This document shows, piece by piece, positions 58,858 to 64,000 of a stretch of 64,000 bases of DNA. Every line of letters begins with the position of its first letter. The stretch's first letter is position 1. Origin of the DNA: Alicyclobacillus mali (GTDB lineage: Bacteria > Bacillota > Bacilli > Alicyclobacillales > Alicyclobacillaceae). The stretch lies in NCBI RefSeq assembly GCF_017329565.1, contig NZ_JAFMTT010000004.1, one strand, 5' to 3'. The notes beneath the pieces are model-generated. The model did no database searches. It was not told the DNA's origin and saw only the letters and a list, made by a program, of their open reading frames with translations. A program made the position numbers and the translations under genes.

Positions 58858-59843
58858 CGCGCTTCATCTCCTTGCCAGTCCCGCGCCTCAATCAGCATGA
58901 GGGCGTCGCGCTTTGGCCTCGCTTCATCGAAGAGGCGCACCGCTTGACGCCGAATGGCGCGCTCCACCAGATTGCGAACGAACCTCGCATTGGAAAACGG
59001 GTCAAGGCGAGGCTCGCGAAGCGCTTGTTGAAGCAGGCTTCGCAGCGCCCATTCGGCCTCGGCAGTCATCCGATACTCTCGGCTGGCCAGAATCTTTTTC
59101 GCAATCTGCACGAGTTGGTCCACGCCGTAATCCGGAAACCGTATCTGGATTGGGAATCGGCTCGGCAGGCCCGGATTTGTGCTCAAGAACCAGCGCATCT
59201 CGCGCTCATACCCGGCCAAGATGACGATGAGTTCATGCTTGTGGTCCTCCATCGCCTTCACCAGGCAGTCGATGGCCTCGCGGCCGAAGTCCTTTTCGCC
59301 CCCGCGCGCGAGCGAATACGCTTCGTCGATGAACAGCACCCCGCCAAGCGCCTTCTGGATCTGCTCTCGCGTCTTCTGTGCCGTATGACCGATATACTCA
59401 CCGACGAGGTCCGCGCGCTCGACCTCGACCAAATGTCCCTTCTCGAGCAGGCCACACTCGTGAAACATGCGCGCGAGGATGCGCGCAACGGTCGTCTTGC
59501 CAGTGCCGGGATTCCCGTAAAAGATCATGTGCAGCACGGTTGGATCGGCTTTCAACCGATGCTCCTGTCGCAACCGCTGCACGTACACGAGCGCGAAGAT
59601 CTCCCGCACCACCCGTTTGACCTCGTCGAGGCCGACGAGATCGTCCAAGTCGCGCAGAAGTTCGTGAATGCGCCGCTTATCCATCGGCGGTGTGACCGAA
59701 CTCGTCCCGTCGTTGACGCCCGAAATTCTGGCGAGCGCGTCATTCAAGTCGATGTGCCCCCGCTCATACAGGTCGATCACGCCCGCGGCGTGGCGCGCAT
59801 CCACCGCGCGCGTGGTTCTGCGCCCCGTGTTTCGTGGTGTCAT
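58854..59843 (-). CDS. spoVK: Stage V sporulation protein K (AAA ATPase)
   Basis: A 329-residue CbxX/CfqX-type AAA ATPase. It has Walker A GNPGTGKTT (from residue 110), Walker B GGVLFIDEAYSLA (about 168-179) and a sensor region with LSTNPGLPSRFPIQIRFPDYG. In B. subtilis SpoVK is needed for late spore maturation. The ATG at 59843 follows GAGGGGTG by about 9 nt; an open extension to 60086 would cross the terminator of the gene upstream and is rejected. It heads the spoVK-GTPase-UbiA-like-hflX-ynbB row. Confidence 0.93.
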   Translation of the reverse strand: MTPRNTGRRTTRAVDARHAAGVIDLYERGHIDLNDALARISGVNDGTSSVTPPMDKRRIHELLRDLDDLVGLDEVKRVVREIFALVYVQRLRQEHRLKADPTVLHMIFYGNPGTGKTTVARILARMFHECGLLEKGHLVEVERADLVGEYIGHTAQKTREQIQKALGGVLFIDEAYSLARGGEKDFGREAIDCLVKAMEDHKHELIVILAGYEREMRWFLSTNPGLPSRFPIQIRFPDYGVDQLVQIAKKILASREYRMTAEAEWALRSLLQQALREPRLDPFSNARFVRNLVERAIRRQAVRLFDEARPKRDALMLIEARDWQGDEAR

Positions 59844-59933
59844 TCGCGTGTCACCCCTCACCTGGCCGGCAGCGCCGACCCACGCCTCAAGGTATGCGCC
59901 AGCGCGCCCATGGGTGATCGCCCATGACAGGCG

Positions 59934-59980
59934 AAAAAAACAGGGCCTATCCCACCGAAACGAGCGGTGGAAACGGCCCT
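59934..59980 (-). terminator. Terminator of the deacetylase-like lipoprotein gene
   Basis: Minus strand: AGGGCC outer stem and CCACCG/CGGTGG inner stem, followed by a run of seven or more T. It lies between the lipoprotein stop (60022) and the spoVK start. Confidence 0.88.
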
Positions 59981-60021
59981 TTGACGTCGTCTGAATTCTA
60001 GAATCGCCTGCGCTTGGATTT

Positions 60022-61518
60022 TCAATAGATGCCGGGCGCCGTCTCGGCGTAGTTGGTGGTGTCGACAGGCCACCACTTGATGCCAATGCTCGGCGCGACG
60101 CCGTCCGACCGGTTCTCCTGGATCAGGTTGGCTGGAACCGGGGTGTTGCGAATTTCAATCACGGTCTCGGCCGGGTTCGATGTGTAAAACGTCAGGCCGC
60201 GGACGTCGTTCAGCGTTGGCACGTACGCACCAAAGACGGGATCGAGAATCGCCAGGATGTGAATATACGCCTTTCCTTGCTCGTAGGTCACACGGTACGA
60301 CACGTACTGCTGAACCACGTTGTAGTTGAGCAGGCGGCTCGTCCGCGTGACGAGAATCTTACCTTCGTAGTACTGCTGCGCGAGGCGCCGCAGTGCTTCC
60401 ACCGCCGGCTGCGGTAACACGCCTGGATAGGTGGTGCCGCAAAGGTGTTGCGCCACAATGGAGTAGTCGTGATGGGCCTCGATTTCCTCCAGATGAGCCG
60501 GTGATAACTGTTCGTTGAGCCCAAACGGCGTCCAGTTCCATTCAGGATCTCCCTTGGCGTTGAATCCTTCGGATGTATAGCGCCAAAAGCCCCAGACTTC
60601 CCGGCCATCCGGCAGCTTCAAAGGGTAGATCATGGAACTCATGCCAAACTGATCGCTCGCGCCGTCCGGCCACACAAACCGGATGCCGTACGGAATCGTG
60701 ATGTCCGTGTGGTAGTACTTGGACCAAGGGTTGGCACCCTGTTGATAGTTGTAGAACGGACTCTTGCCGTAGTCTCCGAAATTGTCCACATTCGACTTAT
60801 TGCCATGATCCGTCCACACCGTGAGGTCGTCGCCATCCGCCTTGAGCGCGTCGATGGCTTGGACGGCAAGCTTGCGTGAGAAAAGAGTGTCGTTCGGATT
60901 TCTCTGGCTGAAATCGCCAAACGTATGCATGGTGTCGATCCAACCGACATGAATGTAATGATTCAGAATGGCGGCCGCGTACGGCTGATTCGACACCCCC
61001 TTGAACCAGCTCAGTTCGTCCGACATGGGCTCGTGGTTGATGTCCACGTATCCCGGCAAATTGTCTCCGTTGTACATAAAGAACGAGTCCGCGAAATCCA
61101 GTCCGAGACCCTTGCCGAGCGGCGTCATCTGCGTCGTGTTGATAAACTCGTGAATTAGATTGAATTTGCGCAGAGTCTCGCTATCCGCGTCGGACGAGAT
61201 GGCAAGCATTGCGTCGTACGGATATGGAAACTTCCGCATGCCGTACACTTTCGGCGCAACGTGCGTGTTGACCACGGGATACGGCTGGCTTGGGACGGCT
61301 GGGTTCCCGGCCGGTCCGCCGCCGGTTTCTGAGGTCACATTGCTCCCGCCTGCAGGTGTGGAGGCGCTCGTGGGCGATGTTTGAGTCTGGTTGGTCAGCG
61401 CCCGCACCGCCACATCGGCGGCACCTTTCGCCTCTGGACCGCCCGTCACGCCACAACCTGTTACGCCCACTGCCGCGAGGCATAGCGCGGCAGACATCAT
61501 TGAGATTTTGCCCTTCAT
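60022..61518 (-). CDS. Lipoprotein with polysaccharide-deacetylase-like domain
   Basis: A 498-residue exported protein. The signal ends in the lipobox GVTG-Cys22, then a Thr/Ser/Pro/Gly-rich linker (about 30-90). The folded part begins PYPYDAMLAISSDADSET, resembling the opening strand and paired Asp of NodB-type deacetylases, with further possible ligands in DTMHTFGDF, WTDHGNKSN and EAHHDYSIVAQHLCG. Assignment to a carbohydrate esterase-like family is inference, as I cannot align it. ATG 61518 follows GGGGGA by about 8 nt. Confidence 0.72.
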   Translation of the reverse strand: MKGKISMMSAALCLAAVGVTGCGVTGGPEAKGAADVAVRALTNQTQTSPTSASTPAGGSNVTSETGGGPAGNPAVPSQPYPVVNTHVAPKVYGMRKFPYPYDAMLAISSDADSETLRKFNLIHEFINTTQMTPLGKGLGLDFADSFFMYNGDNLPGYVDINHEPMSDELSWFKGVSNQPYAAAILNHYIHVGWIDTMHTFGDFSQRNPNDTLFSRKLAVQAIDALKADGDDLTVWTDHGNKSNVDNFGDYGKSPFYNYQQGANPWSKYYHTDITIPYGIRFVWPDGASDQFGMSSMIYPLKLPDGREVWGFWRYTSEGFNAKGDPEWNWTPFGLNEQLSPAHLEEIEAHHDYSIVAQHLCGTTYPGVLPQPAVEALRRLAQQYYEGKILVTRTSRLLNYNVVQQYVSYRVTYEQGKAYIHILAILDPVFGAYVPTLNDVRGLTFYTSNPAETVIEIRNTPVPANLIQENRSDGVAPSIGIKWWPVDTTNYAETAPGIY

Positions 61519-61731
61519 CTTCCGCTTCCCCCGTATCTCTGGGTCTCGGCACGGGATGCGGTGCGTCACACCGCGTCCACCGCGCCCTTCCGCTACGAAG
61601 GTAGCGCGCCGAGTTCAAACTCACTTCAAGCGATTGGTGGAACTGAACCGACTTTCCGCCGCTGAACTCGAAGGTCTTTGTCCCGCCGATGTGACATACC
61701 CTTTCGGTGACGGAGATGTGGGGTGGAAGCG

Positions 61732-63309
61732 ATGTCCAGAAGGCGACAATCATTCTTGCACGGTGCCGCGGTGCTTGCCTTTGCCGGGATCGTGACGCGT
61801 GTGATGGCGCTGGCCGTTCAAATGGTCATGGCCCGGACGATGGGTGCACAGGGTTTTGGCTTGTTTCAGACCATCAGCCCGCCATACCTGCTGCTCGTCA
61901 CCCTCGCGACCTTTGGCCTCTCGCCCGCGGTCTCCAAGGTCCTCGCCGAACATCTCGCCGTCGGAGACGTCGCCCGAGCGCGCAAGGCCTGGCTCACGGC
62001 AAACGCCTGGAGCGCCATGTCCGGATTGGCCGTGGTATTCCTTGCCTTTGCCCTGTCTCCACACCTGCCGCGCTTCATGGATCCCCGGGCCATCCCGGCC
62101 TTTCTGGCCATGGTCTTTCGCATTCCCATCGTTTGTCTCTCGTCGGTGATGAGCGGTTTTTATATGGGGGTACAAAACCAGACACCGCCGGCGCTCGCGT
62201 GGATCGTCGAGACGACAGTGCGGGCGGCGGCGTCCGTGCCGCTCATGATCTGGATGAGCCCGTGGGGGGTTCGATACGGAGCTCTCGCCCTGGTCATCGG
62301 CGGAGGCTTGGGTGAACTCGCAGGATATCTGACCATGCTTTGCACCTATTGGCTTCGGGACCGCCGTCTGCTCTCCGCGGACGCTCCCGCAAGACGGTCC
62401 AACCGAGGTGTGTTTCGCGATCTCGCCCAGGTCGCCGTGCCCACCATGCTCGCCAACGCCCTGGGAGTCGTCGCATTCGCCGTGGAGCCCACGGTTATGT
62501 ATCGGGCGTTTCTCGACGCCGGAGTCCCACGGCGAGAAGCCACGGCGATGTACGGGGCGTTTGGCATGGCCATGGAGCTCTTGTTTATGCCGACGGTGCT
62601 GTCCGGCGCCATCTCTTCCGTCATCGTGCCGGCCATCTCGGAAGCGAAGGCGCTCTGCGATCACCGGCTTGTGGCGCGCCGCATCGCCCAAGCCATGCAT
62701 GCCGCGATGTTCGTCGCGCTGTTCGCGGTCGCATTTTTCGTCGCGTCGGGCGAGGACGCGGCCACGGCGCTCTATCGAAACCCAACCGCCGGACAACTGC
62801 TCACCTACCTCGCGCCGTCCTGCCTCTTTTTCTACTTGAGCGATCCGCTCTTCGCCGTCCTCCAAGGGCTGAATCGGGCGTTTGTCTCGACGGTCATCAC
62901 GTTTGTTTCGAGCGCCGTTCGGCTCGCCTGCATGTACGAATTCGTCGCCATGGGCCACCAGGGCATCCACGGGCTGGCTTCTGCAGTGGCCACGAGCGGC
63001 ATTGTCGCGGCGGTGCTCGCGATGCTCGCCGTGAGGCGGTATCACGAGCTGGATATCGACCTGAAGATCAGCGTCAAAATGGCCGTCGCCGCCGCGGTGG
63101 CGTGGATCCCGATGAGCGCCGTGCAAAATCGCGCGGCCGACCAGTCGGCGTGGACTCAATTTGCCCTCTGCGCCATTGCCGGCATGGTCACCTATATCGT
63201 TTCTGCCATGTACCTGCGGCTCGCCAGCGTGGACGAGATCGCGCGCATCCCGCTCGTCGGCCAACCCCTGGCGCGTGTCATGCGCCGACTGCCGTTTCTC
63301 GGCGCTTAG
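61732..63309 (+). CDS. SpoVB-like oligosaccharide/lipid flippase
   Basis: About 525 residues with some fourteen membrane segments, of the MOP/MviN superfamily (polysaccharide biosynthesis protein, SpoVB type). The N-terminus (FLHGAAVLAFAGIVTRVMALAVQMVMARTMGAQGFGLFQ) matches the SpoVB/YtgP group. SpoVB takes part in spore cortex formation, and related proteins translocate lipid-linked precursors. I use ATG 61732, with GGGGTGG 6 nt upstream; GTG 61723 is possible. It is convergent with galE. Confidence 0.85.
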   Translation: MSRRRQSFLHGAAVLAFAGIVTRVMALAVQMVMARTMGAQGFGLFQTISPPYLLLVTLATFGLSPAVSKVLAEHLAVGDVARARKAWLTANAWSAMSGLAVVFLAFALSPHLPRFMDPRAIPAFLAMVFRIPIVCLSSVMSGFYMGVQNQTPPALAWIVETTVRAAASVPLMIWMSPWGVRYGALALVIGGGLGELAGYLTMLCTYWLRDRRLLSADAPARRSNRGVFRDLAQVAVPTMLANALGVVAFAVEPTVMYRAFLDAGVPRREATAMYGAFGMAMELLFMPTVLSGAISSVIVPAISEAKALCDHRLVARRIAQAMHAAMFVALFAVAFFVASGEDAATALYRNPTAGQLLTYLAPSCLFFYLSDPLFAVLQGLNRAFVSTVITFVSSAVRLACMYEFVAMGHQGIHGLASAVATSGIVAAVLAMLAVRRYHELDIDLKISVKMAVAAAVAWIPMSAVQNRAADQSAWTQFALCAIAGMVTYIVSAMYLRLASVDEIARIPLVGQPLARVMRRLPFLGA

Positions 63310-63328
63310 CCTCCGTCGAGGCTGGGTC

Positions 63329-64000
63329 TCAGGCGGGATCGTATCCGTTCGGGTTCTGCGACTGCCAGCGCCAGGTGTCTCGGCACATCGCATCGAGGTC
63401 CTGCGTCGCCTTCCAACCGAGCACGCGCTCCGCTTTTGAAGGGTCAGCGTAACTCACCGCTGCGTCTCCAGGGCGCCTCGGACCGATCCGGTATGGAATG
63501 CTTCTCCCGCTGGCGCGCTCAAACGCGCGAATGACCTCGAGTACACTGGATCCTTTCCCAGTTCCAAGGTTGAAGGCTTCCGCTCCTGCGTGCGACAACA
63601 CCCAGTCGAGCGCGCGCACGTGACCGACGGCGAGGTCCATGACGTGAATGTAATCGCGAACACCCGTGCCATCTGGCGTCGGGTAGTCGTCGCCAAACAC
63701 AACGACCTCCGGACGCTTGCCAACAGCCACCTGCGCCACATAGGGGACCAGGTTGTTCGGAATGCCTTGTGGGTCCTCGCCGATCCGGCCCGAGGGATGC
63801 GCCCCAACCGGATTGAAGTACCGCAGGAGAGCCGCGCCAAACCCCTCGGCCGCCGCCGCGACGTCGCGCAGAACCTGCTCGATCATCGCCTTGGTCTGGC
63901 CGTACGGATTGACGGGCGAGATGGGCATGTCTTCCTTCAACGGCATCTCGTTTGAAGCCCCGTACACAGTTGCGGACGAACTGAACACGATTTTCTTCAC
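63329..64000 (-). CDS. galE: UDP-glucose 4-epimerase, N-terminus outside the window
   Basis: About 223 residues of the C-terminal two-thirds of GalE, open to the right edge. It includes SSSATVYG and PYGQTK (the catalytic Ser/Thr and Tyr-x-x-x-Lys), LRYFNPVGAHPSG, GTGVRDYIHVMDLA and EAFNLGTGKGSSVLEV. It interconverts UDP-glucose and UDP-galactose for surface polysaccharides. The NAD-binding GxxGxxG region and the start must lie beyond 64000. It is convergent with the flippase gene. Confidence 0.93.
   Translation of the reverse strand: MKKIVFSSSATVYGASNEMPLKEDMPISPVNPYGQTKAMIEQVLRDVAAAAEGFGAALLRYFNPVGAHPSGRIGEDPQGIPNNLVPYVAQVAVGKRPEVVVFGDDYPTPDGTGVRDYIHVMDLAVGHVRALDWVLSHAGAEAFNLGTGKGSSVLEVIRAFERASGRSIPYRIGPRRPGDAAVSYADPSKAERVLGWKATQDLDAMCRDTWRWQSQNPNGYDPA

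Noticed and set aside
61750..63393. Open frame of about 547 codons opposite the flippase gene
   Set aside because: Very Arg/Gly/His-rich antisense frame without membrane segments or domain; the plus strand encodes an obvious flippase.
1..64000. CRISPR arrays, insertion sequences, tRNA or rRNA genes
   Set aside because: No regularly spaced repeats, transposase reading frames, tRNA cloverleaf motifs or rRNA conserved blocks were noticed on either strand; short tRNAs could be missed by eye.

Overview
The window is a 64 kb piece of a fairly GC-rich (visibly around 60%) chromosome from a spore-forming member of the Bacillota. The sporulation and germination genes (spoVK, a SpoVB-like flippase, gerP-like genes), the Bacillus-type LexA and FadR operators, NrdR and CcpN, and the order spoVK...hflX-ynbB-glnR-glnA all point to the Bacilli. 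GC content and gene content look most like Alicyclobacillus; that genus call is inference. I saw no rRNA or tRNA genes, insertion sequences, prophage or CRISPR array, and nearly all genes are intact. The two edge genes, dmpG and galE, are cut by the window.

Layout. (1) 1-8.1 kb: aromatic ring-cleavage locus. It has a meta-cleavage lower pathway (4-oxalocrotonate tautomerase, decarboxylase/hydratase, 4-hydroxy-2-oxovalerate aldolase), an ACMSD-family decarboxylase, an extradiol dioxygenase and a GntR/FCD regulator. A second module follows: DUF6282 hydrolase, GalB-like hydratase, LigK/RraA-like aldolase and DUF1932 dehydrogenase. Two matching TTGT-N3-ACAA operators stand before the two regulated units. 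(2) 8.1-13.7 kb: gluconeogenic switch, with glpX divergent from ppdK-ccpN-ppsR. (3) 13.8-21.1 kb: EamA permease, a cell-surface pair (beta-propeller-like protein and phosphodiester glycosidase), an FUSC-type membrane protein and a KimA-type potassium importer. (4) 21.3-25.2 kb: class I ribonucleotide reductase nrdA-nrdF under both an NrdR box and an AdoCbl riboswitch with an intrinsic terminator. (5) 25.3-37.7 kb: a fatty-acid degradation regulon (fadF, fadN, fadA, fadE, lcfA and a thioesterase on one strand; fadR, etfB, etfA on the other) around a FadR operator.

(6) 37.7-39.3 kb: gerP-like spore genes with an embedded small heat-shock protein. (7) 39.4-46.6 kb: GGDEF protein, thioredoxin-like lipoprotein, YitJ-type methionine/MTHFR enzyme, glyQS, a HAD phosphatase and lexA with its SOS box. 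(8) 46.7-53.2 kb: hexuronate (altronate) operon uxaA-iolB-uxaB-MFS with a divergent LacI regulator. Its isomerase position is occupied by an IolB homologue. (9) 53.3-59.8 kb: spoVK, small GTPase, UbiA-like protein, small membrane protein, hflX, ynbB, glnR and glnA in a nearly continuous, overlapping row. (10) 60-64 kb: a deacetylase-like lipoprotein, a SpoVB-like flippase and the 3' part of galE.

Overall the region carries carbon-source switching (aromatics, fatty acids, uronates, gluconeogenesis), with most regulators beside their targets and several operators readable directly. The observations most worth following are the hybrid aromatic pathway with unassigned DUF6282 and DUF1932 enzymes, the doubly regulated nrd operon, IolB in place of a uronate isomerase, and the tandem GerPF-like protein.
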